The notes: generated by a model from the letters alone, not told the origin. A stretch of DNA of 10,095 nt from Acidimangrovimonas sp. (GCA_030147905.1 JASBUM010000285.1:1-10095), one strand, 5' to 3'; positions 1-6,692 are shown, counted from the stretch's first letter. Program-made: numbers and translations.

Positions 1-2
1 TG

Positions 3-299
3 GCGGCGGTGGCACCCGCGCAGGCGGAGCAGACAACGCAGACCATCACCATGACCGACGGCAAGCTCGCGCCCCAGCGCATAGAGGTGGCGGCCGGCAA
101 GGAAACCACGCTCACCGTGGTCAATGCCGGCAAGACGGCGGCCGAATTCGAAAGCAAGCGGCTGCATATCGAGAAGATCCTTGCGCCGGGCAAGAGCGCG
201 ACCATCAAGCTGCGCGCCTTGCCCAAGGGCGAATATCCCTTCGTCGACGAATTTCACGAGAACATGAAATCGGCGCGCGGCGTGATCGTCGCGAAATAA
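3..299 (+). CDS. Cupredoxin-like periplasmic protein, iron-uptake partner (5' end cut off by window)
   Basis: The reading frame is open from the left window edge to TAA at 297-299, so the start codon lies upstream. The GTG at 9 is unlikely to be the start because the residues around it (AAVAPAQA, then EQ) look like the end of a signal peptide with an A-x-A cleavage site. The roughly 90-residue mature part fits the small all-beta cupredoxin-like domain found in EfeO-type proteins and in short periplasmic proteins next to FTR1 permeases: a 'DGKLAPQRIEV' opening strand, a central 'FESKRLHIEK', and an ending 'EFHENMKSARGVIVAK'. There is no cysteine, so a classic type-1 copper site is absent. The histidines and methionine (LHIEK, FHENM) could bind metal. 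The gene is 72 bp upstream of the FTR1 start on the same strand, so the two are probably co-transcribed. It likely binds or oxidises iron in the periplasm before transport; the exact role is inferred from family and context. Confidence 0.8.
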   Translation, partial: AAVAPAQAEQTTQTITMTDGKLAPQRIEVAAGKETTLTVVNAGKTAAEFESKRLHIEKILAPGKSATIKLRALPKGEYPFVDEFHENMKSARGVIVAK

Positions 300-305
300 G
301 CCGGG

Positions 306-333
306 CGCGCGGCACCGGCCCCGGTGTCGCGCG
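306..333 (+). promoter_or_regulatory. Intercistronic hairpin between cupredoxin and FTR1 genes
   Basis: Two 13-nt arms (306-318 and 321-333) pair with CGCGCG and CACCGG blocks and one G-U pair in the middle; the nominal loop is 2 nt, so the top pairs probably open. There is no T-tract after it. It starts 7 bases after the cupredoxin stop codon. It could be a transcript-stabilising stem or attenuator that sets the ratio of the two products. It also covers a GTG at 324, which argues against that codon being the permease start. Confidence 0.45.
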
Positions 334-371
334 AACCCGCTTCTCCCTTCGCCCAAATTCCGGAGCAAACC

Positions 372-1220
372 ATGACGGGCCAGATCACGTTCATCCTGTG
401 GCGCGAGACGATCGAGGCGCTTCTGATCATCGGCATCCTGTGGAACTGGCTGGTGCGCGAGGGCGCGGGCCGGCGCGCAGCGGCCTATCTGTGGGGCGGC
501 ATCGGCGCCGGAATCGGGGTGGCGGTGATCTTCGCGCTGGCGGTGATGGGCGTGGCCAGCCTGATGCCGGCCGCGGCCCAGCAATATCTGATGACGGGCA
601 TGGTCTTTCTTGCCGCCGGACTGATCGTGCACATGGTCTTCTGGATGCGCGCGCATGGCCGCACGCTCAAGCGTGATCTCGAAACGGGGCTGCATGCGGC
701 GGCCGAGCAGCGCCACTGGTGGACGCTGTTCGTACTGGCCATGGTGGCGGTCGCGCGCGAGGGCAGCGAGACGGTGGTCTTTCTCTATGGCACGCTGGCA
801 GCGGCGCAGGGGGCGGTGCTGTATTCGGTGCTGGGCGCGGTCGCGGCCGGTCTCGGTGCGGCGATCCTCACCTACGGGTTGCTGCAACTGGGCGGGCGGT
901 TCCTGCCCTGGCGGGTGTTCTTCAAGGTCTCCGAAGTGCTGCTTCTGTTGCTGGGCGCGGCGCTTTTCGTCACCGGCGCGGGTGATCTGGTGTCGGCCGG
1001 GGTGCTGCCCTTCACGCCGATACTGTGGGATACAAGCTGGCTTCTGGACGACGGCGGACGCCTGGGCGGCGTGATCGCGGCGCTGACCGGCTATCGCGCA
1101 GCACCCGACACGGTGACCATGCTGGCATGGCTGGCCTATTGGGGCTTCATCGCGCTGGCCTTCCGGCACGAGGCGCGGCGCGCGACCGCCCGGCGGCTGA
1201 CCGAGGCACGCCAGGGCTGA
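372..1220 (+). CDS. FTR1-family high-affinity iron permease
   Basis: A 282-residue integral membrane protein of the FTR1/EfeU family, which moves iron across the inner membrane. Two copies of the family's iron-binding R-E-x-x-E motif are visible: RETIE at residues 11-15 in the first membrane helix and REGSE at 129-133 in a later helix, the normal two-motif arrangement. About seven hydrophobic segments are present (roughly 5-28, 40-62, 72-92, 117-140, 146-168, 180-202, 254-268). The start at ATG 372 is chosen because GGAG at 362-365 sits 6 nt before it. An in-frame GTG at 324 would add 16 residues with no hydrophobic character and lies in a hairpin. The preceding cupredoxin-like gene fits an FTR1 plus periplasmic partner system. 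The last codons (from 1201) form the first copy of a 20-bp tandem repeat that continues past the stop. The family call is firm; the preferred iron valence in this organism is not visible. Confidence 0.93.
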   Translation: MTGQITFILWRETIEALLIIGILWNWLVREGAGRRAAAYLWGGIGAGIGVAVIFALAVMGVASLMPAAAQQYLMTGMVFLAAGLIVHMVFWMRAHGRTLKRDLETGLHAAAEQRHWWTLFVLAMVAVAREGSETVVFLYGTLAAAQGAVLYSVLGAVAAGLGAAILTYGLLQLGGRFLPWRVFFKVSEVLLLLLGAALFVTGAGDLVSAGVLPFTPILWDTSWLLDDGGRLGGVIAALTGYRAAPDTVTMLAWLAYWGFIALAFRHEARRATARRLTEARQG

Positions 1221-1280
1221 CCGAGGCGGGCCAAGGCTGACTGTGGCGCGCCAGGGCTGACTGTGGCGCGCCGGGGCCCG
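1201..1280. repeat. 20-bp tandem repeat, four copies, spanning the FTR1 stop codon
   Basis: Four consecutive 20-bp units: 1201-1220, 1221-1240, 1241-1260 and a degraded copy 1261-1280. The second half of the first three units is close to GCCAGGGCTGA, so each ends in the same TGA that stops the permease. The array looks like expansion of the gene's last 20 bases, which encode TEARQG plus stop. Confidence 0.9.
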
Positions 1281-1602
1281 ATCGGGGGCGGCTTGTTTCG
1301 ACCGGCCGCGAATTCAAGCCCGCAGATTTCGGACGCGGCGTTGAAGGACCGGCCGGTTTGGCCCGCGCACATTTCGATACCGCCGGATCCGCGCGCATCT
1401 GCCCCGGTCCATCGGTTCCTGCCCGGCTGTTCATGCCGGCGCATGGGGGCCGACCGTTCATGGCCGGGTCGTCATCTCCGTCGCGCGTCGCCCGATGCGG
1501 CTGGGCTGCGGCGCGCGCGCCGGCACCCGGCTTCTTTCGCGTCGAGACGTCGAGCGGATGCCGCCGCAGGCCGGGCCCGCGACCGGCCCGCCGCCTCGCC
1601 GA
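1281..1602. other. Convergent spacer between FTR1 and DsrE-family genes, no gene seen
   Basis: About 320 bp between two converging stop codons. Reading frames here are arginine/alanine/proline-rich with no recognisable motif and no good ribosome binding site, as expected for GC-rich non-coding DNA. A 10-bp palindrome ACCGGCCGGT lies at 1348-1357. I found no T-tailed terminator for either gene. Confidence 0.5.
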
Positions 1603-2037
1603 TCAGGGGCGCAGGTAGGCGTAGCCCTGCTGCTGCAACTCGATCAGCCGAACCGCGCCCGAGGGCACGATGGTCGCTTCGGATATCAGCGGCACCTTGT
1701 GGCCGACCTTCTTTTCCAGCTTCGCCAGCGTGTTGCCGCAGGCCGAGAAGGTGAAGTTCTCGTGTTCCAGCGCCATCGCCGCGATCCTCTGTGCGACCGG
1801 GCTCTTGCCCTTGACGAACATGTTCAGTCCCGGCCCGTAGGCCACGATCTCGATCTTCGTCTCGTCGCCCTGCGAACGGTAATAGCTGTCGATGTTCTCG
1901 GCGTTGTTGAGCACGAGGCTCATCTTGGCGGGATCGTTTTCATCGACATGTAGCGCCACGAGATGGGTCTTTCCCGCCGCCAGCGCAACATTGGCCGAAA
2001 TCGCCGTGGCGGCGATCATGGTCATCAAGGCTTTCAT
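1603..2037 (-). CDS. Periplasmic DsrE-family sulfur-carrier-like protein
   Basis: A 144-residue protein with an N-terminal signal peptide (hydrophobic residues 3-20, likely cleaved after ALA at 18-20 or A21) followed by a DsrE/DsrF-like domain. It has an opening beta strand (KTHLVALHVDE), a helix rich in Asn/Ala (VLNNAENIDSYY), a second strand (IEIVAYGPGL) and one cysteine, Cys100, in the 'FSACGNT' motif. That is where DsrE-type proteins carry their sulfur-binding cysteine. The start at 2037 is supported by GAGGAG (2045-2050 on the other strand) 7 nt upstream; longer in-frame starts would place the signal sequence internally. It follows soxB by 82 bp on the same strand and is probably the last gene of the sox operon. 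A role in accepting or passing periplasmic sulfane sulfur is inference from family and position; soxC would be the more usual neighbour downstream of soxB. Confidence 0.85.
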   Translation of the reverse strand: MKALMTMIAATAISANVALAAGKTHLVALHVDENDPAKMSLVLNNAENIDSYYRSQGDETKIEIVAYGPGLNMFVKGKSPVAQRIAAMALEHENFTFSACGNTLAKLEKKVGHKVPLISEATIVPSGAVRLIELQQQGYAYLRP

Positions 2038-2119
2038 CAAGGGACTCCTCGGTTCGGGCGCGCGGTTTCGCTGTTGCATGGGGCCCGGACCCGCCCGGCG
2101 CGCGCGGGCGGGGCGCGGG

Positions 2120-3811
2120 CTAGCCGGCCATAACGGCGACCGAATGATTGGGTTCGATGGCGACCGTGCCCTTGCGCCGAAGCCAGGATTCGACGACCTC
2201 CCAGACTGGCGGGCCCTCGGTCCCCTGGTTGACGCTGGCCCAGCCGGCCACGACATAACGCCGCGCGGGGTCGATCGGCTCTCCGGTGGCGAGCAGGGTG
2301 AGCTTGCTCAGCCGCTTGCCCTGCGGCTGGTTTATGTCGATCGCATAGCCCATGCCGCCCACCCGCACCATGTCGCCGCCCTGCTGGTAATAGGGATCGG
2401 GGTTGAACAGGTTGTCGGCGACATCCTCCAGAATGGTGTGAAGCTGGGCGCCGGTCATCTCCGTCCGGTAGGCCTGCGGATAGGTCATCGCGGTGACGTT
2501 GAAGAGATCCTCGCGCGTGACGGGCTGGCCGCCGATCACGCTTGGCCCCCAGCGGAAGCCGGGCGACAGCGCGATCTGGGCATCGCGTTGGTCGATCAGC
2601 GCGTTGCAGATCAGATCATCCCAGGTGCCGTTGAAATTCCCCCGTCGGTAAAGCGTGGTCTCGGTATGGCCCAGAACCTCCGTGAGGGCGGCCCGGTGGG
2701 GCGCACGGTGACGCTCGATCAGTGCGGTCATCTCCGGATCGGGCGCGATGGCATCGGCGAAGATCGGGATCAGCCGATACCGGAAGCCGCCGATCCGGCC
2801 ACCCTGCACGTCGAGATCGAGGCGTGAGACGAACTTGCCGTTCGAGCCGCTGGCGATCAGAAGCGTGTCGCCCACGCGGACGGGCTCGGGCAGGGCGTCG
2901 TGGGTGTGCCCCGACAGGATGACGTCGATCCCCTTGACCTGACCGGCAAGCTGGCGGTCGACGTCGAAGCCGTTGTGCGACAGCAGGACGACGAGATCGG
3001 CGCCCTTGCCGCGCACCTCCTCGACGACCTGGGCGATGCGTTCGGGCCGGATGCCGAAGCTCAGCCCCGGAAACATCCAGCGCGGATTGGCAACCGGCAG
3101 ATAGGGAAAGGCCTGACCGATCACGGCGATGTTGACGCCGGCGCGTTCGAACATCTTGTAGGGCGTATAGGCCGGCTCCTGCCATTCGTCGTCGAATATG
3201 TTGGCGCCGAGAAAGGCGAAGGGCAGCGTCTCGATGATGGCGTTCACGCGCTTGGTGCCCATGGTGAATTCCCAATGCGCGGTCATCGCGTCGGGACGCA
3301 GGCGGTTCATCGCATCGACCACGTCCTGGCCCTCGGTCTTCAGGCAGGTGTAGGATCCGTGCCAGGTATCGCCGCCGTCAAGCAGCAGCGCCTGCGGCCG
3401 TTCCGCGCGGATCGCCGCCACGACGGTAGCGATGCGGTCGAGCCCGCCCATCTTGCCGTAGCTGCGTGCCAGCGCGTCGAAATCGACATCGGTCAGGGCA
3501 TAGGCTTCGGGGGTGCCCGGGCGCAGTTTGAAATGGCGCAGGAAATCCCGGCCGGTCAGGTGCGGCGGGCGCCCGGCGCCCGGGCCGGTGCCGAGGTTGG
3601 TTGCGGCCTCGCGAAACCAGATCGGGACGAGCTGGGCGTGCAGGTCGGTGACATGGATCAGCGTGACATTCCCGAGCGGCGCGAATTCCAGAAGCTTTTG
3701 CTGGTCGAGCTTCTGCTGCGCGGCCAGCCGCGCCCAGTTGCCGACCCCGCTTGCCCCCCAGACCGCCGAGGCGGCGATCGTGGCCTGAAGGAAATCGCGT
3801 CGTGATATCAT
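2120..3811 (-). CDS. soxB: SoxB, thiosulfohydrolase of the Sox complex
   Basis: A 563-residue periplasmic dimanganese hydrolase that releases sulfate from the thiosulfonate on SoxY. It begins with a twin-arginine signal (SRRDFLQ, residues 3-9), so it is exported folded via Tat. Metallophosphatase-type metal motifs appear in order: TDLHAQ (D56, H58), LDGGDTWHGS (D148), the SoxB-typical HWEFTMG (179-185) in place of the GNHE motif of 5'-nucleotidases, GANIFDDEW (N204), LLSHNGFDVD (H279) and LSGHTHDALPE (H302, H304). The C-terminal half is the 5'-nucleotidase substrate-binding domain. The start at 3811 is chosen because the Tat motif must be at the N-terminus and GGAG lies 9 nt upstream. A longer open frame to 4021 is repeat-derived spacer sequence. 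An unusually long 287-bp gap separates it from soxA. Confidence 0.97.
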   Translation of the reverse strand: MISRRDFLQATIAASAVWGASGVGNWARLAAQQKLDQQKLLEFAPLGNVTLIHVTDLHAQLVPIWFREAATNLGTGPGAGRPPHLTGRDFLRHFKLRPGTPEAYALTDVDFDALARSYGKMGGLDRIATVVAAIRAERPQALLLDGGDTWHGSYTCLKTEGQDVVDAMNRLRPDAMTAHWEFTMGTKRVNAIIETLPFAFLGANIFDDEWQEPAYTPYKMFERAGVNIAVIGQAFPYLPVANPRWMFPGLSFGIRPERIAQVVEEVRGKGADLVVLLSHNGFDVDRQLAGQVKGIDVILSGHTHDALPEPVRVGDTLLIASGSNGKFVSRLDLDVQGGRIGGFRYRLIPIFADAIAPDPEMTALIERHRAPHRAALTEVLGHTETTLYRRGNFNGTWDDLICNALIDQRDAQIALSPGFRWGPSVIGGQPVTREDLFNVTAMTYPQAYRTEMTGAQLHTILEDVADNLFNPDPYYQQGGDMVRVGGMGYAIDINQPQGKRLSKLTLLATGEPIDPARRYVVAGWASVNQGTEGPPVWEVVESWLRRKGTVAIEPNHSVAVMAG

Positions 3812-3889
3812 CGGCTCGTTCTCCGGCTGCGCTTCGGCGCGATGCGGCATTCGTGGGGCCGGGCCGGACCGGCAGCAATCTCCGGCGAT

Positions 3890-3934
3890 GGTGGCGGCAA
3901 TCCCGGTGGCGGCAATCCCGGTGGCGGCGATCCC
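3890..3934. repeat. 15-bp tandem repeat, three copies, soxA-soxB spacer
   Basis: Units GGTGGCGGCAATCCC at 3890-3904 and 3905-3919 are identical; 3920-3934 differs by one base (GATCCC). The number of copies is small and the unit is a multiple of three, which keeps frames open across it. Confidence 0.9.
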
Positions 3935-4044
3935 GGAGCCTGCTGTCCGGGTTGCTCCTGTCCGGGTGGCAGCCGTCCCTTGGCAGGGCGGCGGCCCTGG
4001 CGGCCGCGGCGTTTCCGGCACGCCGCGAGGCCGGTTCTTCTTGG

Positions 4045-4078
4045 GGGCAGTCGCGTCTCTTCTGCGGGCAGTCGCGTC
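4045..4078. repeat. 13-bp direct repeat, 21-bp period, downstream of soxA
   Basis: GGGCAGTCGCGTC occurs at 4045-4057 and again at 4066-4078, separated by 8 bp, just after the soxA stop codon in transcription order. Confidence 0.85.
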
Positions 4079-4098
4079 GGCCTCGCCGGGCGGGGCCG

Positions 4099-4959
4099 TC
4101 AGGGCCTGACCGCGACCCCTTCGACCGACAGCCCGTTCCCGCGCGAGGCGACATAGAGTTCGAGCGCACGCAGGGCGTCCGAGCCGGGCTTGTAGCTTTC
4201 GGCGCGGGTGTCGCGGATGCAGCCGTAGAAACGTTTCTGGATCGACACCAGGCCGCCCGATTTCAGCCGGTAGGTCGGAAAGCCGTTGATCTGCCCCTGC
4301 GACAGCCGGTCGCCGCGGATGCGGTTGCCGAAATTGTCCTCATGGCAATTGGCGCAGGAAAGCTGCAACAGCCCGGTGCGGGTGTAATACATCTTCTTGC
4401 CCTCTTCCCAGAAGGGCGCCGCCGCGCCGTCGATCTTGACCGCCACCGGCATGCCCCGCGACTGGACCGAGATCGCCGCGGTCATGTTCAGCATCTCCTT
4501 GCTGTCCCAGCCCCAGGCCTTGGCCCCCATCCGGTTGACCCGGCAGTCGTTGACGTAATCTTCAAGCGACCACAGCTTGCCCTTCTTGTTGACCTTGGGC
4601 ATCGAGGCGCGCACGCCCTTCATGCTTTCGATTCCGTTGTGGCAATCGGCGCAGGACTTGCCGGCGCTGCCGTCGGCCCGGCTCCACAGCGCGTTGCCGG
4701 CATCGACCGCCACCATGCCCGGATTCTCGAAATCGTCGGTCTCGATCGCGCGGGTGCTGGGTGAGCGGAACAGCCAGCCCGAGTAGATCTCGGAGAGATT
4801 GGGCAGATAATCGGGCGCCTTGGCGCGCACCGTCATCTCCTGGTTGCCGTTGATCACCAGTTTCGCGCCGGGGGCGGGATCCTGGGCCGCCGCGGCGCCG
4901 GCCAGTGCCAGCAGTGCCGCCGTGGCCAGCCCGACAAGATATCTGACGCGCTCTTCCAT
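4099..4959 (-). CDS. soxA: SoxA, di-haem c-type cytochrome subunit of SoxAX
   Basis: A 286-residue periplasmic cytochrome that, with SoxX, oxidatively couples thiosulfate to the SoxY cysteine. A Sec signal peptide spans about residues 1-25 (hydrophobic AALLALAGAAAA, cleavage before QDPAPG). Two haem c sites are present: CADCH (C103, C106, H107) and CANCH (C202, C205, H206). Cys139 (NDCRVNR) is placed to be the axial ligand of the first haem. Cys247 in 'YGCIRDTRAESYKPGS' matches the active-site cysteine ligand of the second haem, which carries a persulfide in characterised SoxA. This is the di-haem type known from Paracoccus and Rhodovulum rather than the single-haem type. The start at 4959 has GGAGG about 7 nt upstream. 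It lies 32 bp downstream of soxZ in the operon. Confidence 0.97.
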   Translation of the reverse strand: MEERVRYLVGLATAALLALAGAAAAQDPAPGAKLVINGNQEMTVRAKAPDYLPNLSEIYSGWLFRSPSTRAIETDDFENPGMVAVDAGNALWSRADGSAGKSCADCHNGIESMKGVRASMPKVNKKGKLWSLEDYVNDCRVNRMGAKAWGWDSKEMLNMTAAISVQSRGMPVAVKIDGAAAPFWEEGKKMYYTRTGLLQLSCANCHEDNFGNRIRGDRLSQGQINGFPTYRLKSGGLVSIQKRFYGCIRDTRAESYKPGSDALRALELYVASRGNGLSVEGVAVRP

Positions 4960-4991
4960 CCTCTGTCCTCCCTGACCTCTGCCACCCGGTG

Positions 4992-5324
4992 TCAGCCGAG
5001 CTTGATCGAATTCTTGGTCGAATAGACCGCGCCGTTGTCGTCATGCCAGGTGAAGGTGAATTCGCCCGACGCATCGACCTTGGCCTCGAACTCGATGTAG
5101 GGATTGGCCGAGACCGCAGGCTCCAGCTTCATGTCGATGACGTTCTTGCCGTTGAAGTCGCAGGTAAAACGGTTGATGATCTCGCGCGGGATCTTCTGGC
5201 CGGTCTTCTTGTCCTTGCGCTGGCCCGATTCCATCGGGTGGTTGATCAGCGTCTTGATGGTGAATGCCTCCCCCGCCTTGGCCTGGGCGGGAACCTTCAC
5301 GCGGGGTCTGACGGTAGTTGCCAT
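4992..5324 (-). CDS. soxZ: SoxZ, sulfur-carrier partner of SoxY
   Basis: A 110-residue all-beta protein without signal peptide. It opens with the family's 'RPRVKVPAQAKAGEAFTIKTLI' type strand, then 'HPMESGQRKDKKTG', 'PREIINRFTCDFNG' (single Cys55) and the C-terminal 'FTFTWHDDNGAVYSTKNSI'. SoxZ binds SoxY in the cytoplasm and is carried through the Tat pore with it, which explains the missing export signal. Together they form the carrier that holds sulfur intermediates for all Sox enzymes. The start at 5324 has GGAGG (other strand 5336-5340) 11 nt upstream, a slightly long spacing. A 128-bp spacer with a 14-bp tandem repeat separates it from soxY; in most sox operons these two genes are nearly adjacent. 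Confidence 0.96.
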   Translation of the reverse strand: MATTVRPRVKVPAQAKAGEAFTIKTLINHPMESGQRKDKKTGQKIPREIINRFTCDFNGKNVIDMKLEPAVSANPYIEFEAKVDASGEFTFTWHDDNGAVYSTKNSIKLG

Positions 5325-5361
5325 CTGGGAACTTTCCTCCTTTGGCGTGGTCGGTGGGGCG

Positions 5362-5404
5362 GGCTTGTTCGGGTTGGCTTGTTCGGGTTTGGCGTGTTCG
5401 GGTG
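5362..5404. repeat. 14/15-bp tandem repeat, three copies, soxY-soxZ spacer
   Basis: Units at 5362-5375, 5376-5390 and 5391-5404 share the core GGCTTGTTCGGGTT (the third has GGCGTG). One unit carries an extra T. The array lies between the soxY stop and the soxZ ribosome binding site and has no dyad symmetry. Confidence 0.9.
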
Positions 5405-5452
5405 GGCGTGGCCCGCGTGGGCGGTGCCGCGGCTCGCGCCCGGCCGGGCGGA

Positions 5453-5884
5453 TCAGCCGCCGCAGCCGCCGATGGTGACCTTGACCGTCTGCGCGGTGCG
5501 GATGAAGGAGCCGTCGGGCATTTTGGCGATCGCCGCGACCTCCTGGGTCTTGGCCAGCCGGATGCGGGTCGCGGCGCGCTGCGCGCCTGCATCGGCGCCG
5601 AAGCTGATGCGGCAGACCACCGGCGTCGGGTTCTCGGGTGCCATAACAATGATCTCGGTCGCGCCCGGCGCCTCGACGGCGATGGGCACGGTATTGCCGT
5701 TCTCGGCGATCTCGGGCGCGGTCAGCTTGATGTTGCCGCTGCCCGTCTTGGCGCCGCCGGTGAAGGCGGCGACGGCATCGTCGGCCGCCGAGGCCAGGAC
5801 CGGCCGTGGCAACACCGAAAGCGCCAGCGCGCCCGCCCCAAGGCCGAGTGCACCGCGTCGGGTGAGTTCGAAACCTGTCGTCAT
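5453..5884 (-). CDS. soxY: SoxY, thiosulfate-binding sulfur carrier
   Basis: A 143-residue protein with an N-terminal Tat signal (LTRRGALGLGAGALALS, residues 7-23) and the diagnostic C-terminal arm ending GGCGG. Cys141 there is the covalent attachment point for thiosulfate and sulfane intermediates. The central beta domain contains the typical 'GNTVPIAVEA', 'MAPENPTP' and 'RIRLAKTQEVAAIAKMPDGSF' blocks. The start at 5884 has AAGGAG 11 nt upstream and places the Tat motif correctly. It lies 22 bp downstream of soxX. One oddity is a second mature cysteine, Cys91 (PTPVVCRISFG), in a strand where the SoxY sequences I recall carry a non-cysteine residue. The mature protein therefore has two cysteines. 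Confidence 0.97.
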   Translation of the reverse strand: MTTGFELTRRGALGLGAGALALSVLPRPVLASAADDAVAAFTGGAKTGSGNIKLTAPEIAENGNTVPIAVEAPGATEIIVMAPENPTPVVCRISFGADAGAQRAATRIRLAKTQEVAAIAKMPDGSFIRTAQTVKVTIGGCGG

Positions 5885-5906
5885 GGTTGCGCGATCTCCT
5901 TCGGGA

Positions 5907-6380
5907 TCAGTTTTTGAAGGTCATCAGAAGGGCAACGAGATCTTCCACCTGCTGCGCGGTCAGGATCGGCGTGATCGACTTGGCGGCCTTGCCGGTATAA
6001 CCGTCGCCCGGGCGGACGATGTTGCTGACGTTGTAGAACGAGGGCATGATCGTGCCGTCGAACGTGTGCTTGGCGTTGACGACGATCCCGCGCAGCTGCG
6101 CCTGGCTGTAACGTTCGCACGCGCCGTCGAGCACGGGGCCGATGTTGCCCGGAAGCGGGGCGTCGGCCCAACCCTTGGCGGCGTGACAGGCGACGCAATT
6201 GCCCATCGATCTGGTGGTGGCGATCTTGAGCCCGCGTGCGGCATCGCCCGGAACGTCGGTCAACGGCTGGCTCACCGCGCCGTCCTCGGCGAAGACCACG
6301 GCGGTCGGGGCGGTATCGGCGCGGAGCTGGACGGCGGAAAATGCAAGCACGGCCGCGCCGAGCGCGATCAATCTCTTCAT
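5907..6380 (-). CDS. soxX: SoxX, mono-haem c-type cytochrome subunit of SoxAX
   Basis: A 157-residue protein with a Sec signal (residues 1-21, cleaved near LRA-DTAP) and one haem site, CVACH (C62, C65, H66). 'GTIMPSFYNV' provides Met112 as the probable sixth haem ligand. The rest of the class I cytochrome fold is visible, including the 'LPGNIGPVLDG' loop and a C-terminal helix ('LTAQQVEDLVALLMTF'). It accepts electrons from SoxA during thiosulfate coupling and passes them to a small cytochrome c. The start at 6380 is preceded by GGGAGG about 6 nt away. It is the first gene of the compact XYZAB block; the 348-bp spacer upstream looks regulatory. Confidence 0.96.
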   Translation of the reverse strand: MKRLIALGAAVLAFSAVQLRADTAPTAVVFAEDGAVSQPLTDVPGDAARGLKIATTRSMGNCVACHAAKGWADAPLPGNIGPVLDGACERYSQAQLRGIVVNAKHTFDGTIMPSFYNVSNIVRPGDGYTGKAAKSITPILTAQQVEDLVALLMTFKN

Positions 6381-6549
6381 CGGAGCCCTCCCTAAGCTCG
6401 CACTGGAGCCGGCTCGCCCTCCCCGGCGTTCCGGTGGTTTCGAAAGGTAACAGTGGCGTGAGTGTCTAGTAAAATAAAAAAATCTGTTATTTGCATGCGA
6501 CTTTCTTCGTCGCGGCGGAAAATCTCATGAGGGAGATGCTGTATGCCCA

Positions 6550-6579
6550 TGAGAAAACGATACTAATGTCGTTTGCTCA
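6550..6579. promoter_or_regulatory. 30-bp inverted repeat, candidate operator upstream of soxX
   Basis: Arms 6550-6560 and 6569-6579 pair at 10 of 11 positions (TGAG, one mismatch, AAACGA; then TCGTTT, mismatch, CTCA) around an 8-nt centre. No T-tract follows on either strand, so an operator is more likely than a terminator. It lies about 170 bp upstream of soxX. In Paracoccus the ArsR-type repressor SoxR is known to bind the spacer before soxX, which makes this a reasonable candidate site; that link is inference. Confidence 0.55.
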
Positions 6580-6672
6580 CGGGCGGCGGCGGGCAGGGAG
6601 GGAGCGCGCCCACCTGGGGTCCGCGGGTGCCGAACCGGGGGTCGCATGGGATCCGTGGGGCAAGTTCACCTG

Positions 6673-6692
6673 GAATCAAGTCATCGTGATTC
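6673..6692. promoter_or_regulatory. Short inverted repeat GAATCA-N8-TGATTC
   Basis: Perfect 6-bp arms at 6673-6678 and 6687-6692 around 8 nt, in locally AT-richer DNA between soxV and soxX. It could be a half of a regulator binding region. Alone it is weak evidence. Confidence 0.3.

Larger units (their letters stand above)
3812..4098. other. soxA-soxB spacer, repeat-rich, no gene
   Basis: A 287-bp gap inside an otherwise compact operon. It contains a 15-bp tandem repeat (3890-3934), two CTGTCCGGGT copies near 3942-3970, a 21-bp-spaced repeat (4045-4078) and a short hairpin (CAGGGC 3984-3989, GCCCTG 3994-3999, loop GGCG). Open frames run through it on both strands but encode only low-complexity peptides such as a repeated GIAAT. 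A processing or attenuating stem between soxA and soxB messages is possible. Confidence 0.6.

Noticed and set aside
324..371. GTG start for the FTR1 permease
   Set aside because: The codon lies in a hairpin and lacks a ribosome site; ATG 372 has GGAG at good spacing and starts right before the first membrane helix.
1892..2827. Long + strand open frame opposite the start of the DsrE gene and soxB
   Set aside because: It is antisense to clear family members, has no motifs, and such frames are common opposite GC-rich genes.
2900..3805. 301-codon + strand frame opposite soxB
   Set aside because: Mirror frame of soxB codons; composition is typical of the antisense of a real gene and there is no ribosome site.
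3812..4021. N-terminal extension of SoxB to an upstream start
   Set aside because: It would bury the twin-arginine signal about 70 residues inside the protein and consists of tandem-repeat peptide.
4989..6395. 468-codon + strand frame across soxX, soxY and soxZ
   Set aside because: It runs through three well-recognised genes and their spacers on the opposite strand, so it is a by-product of high GC.
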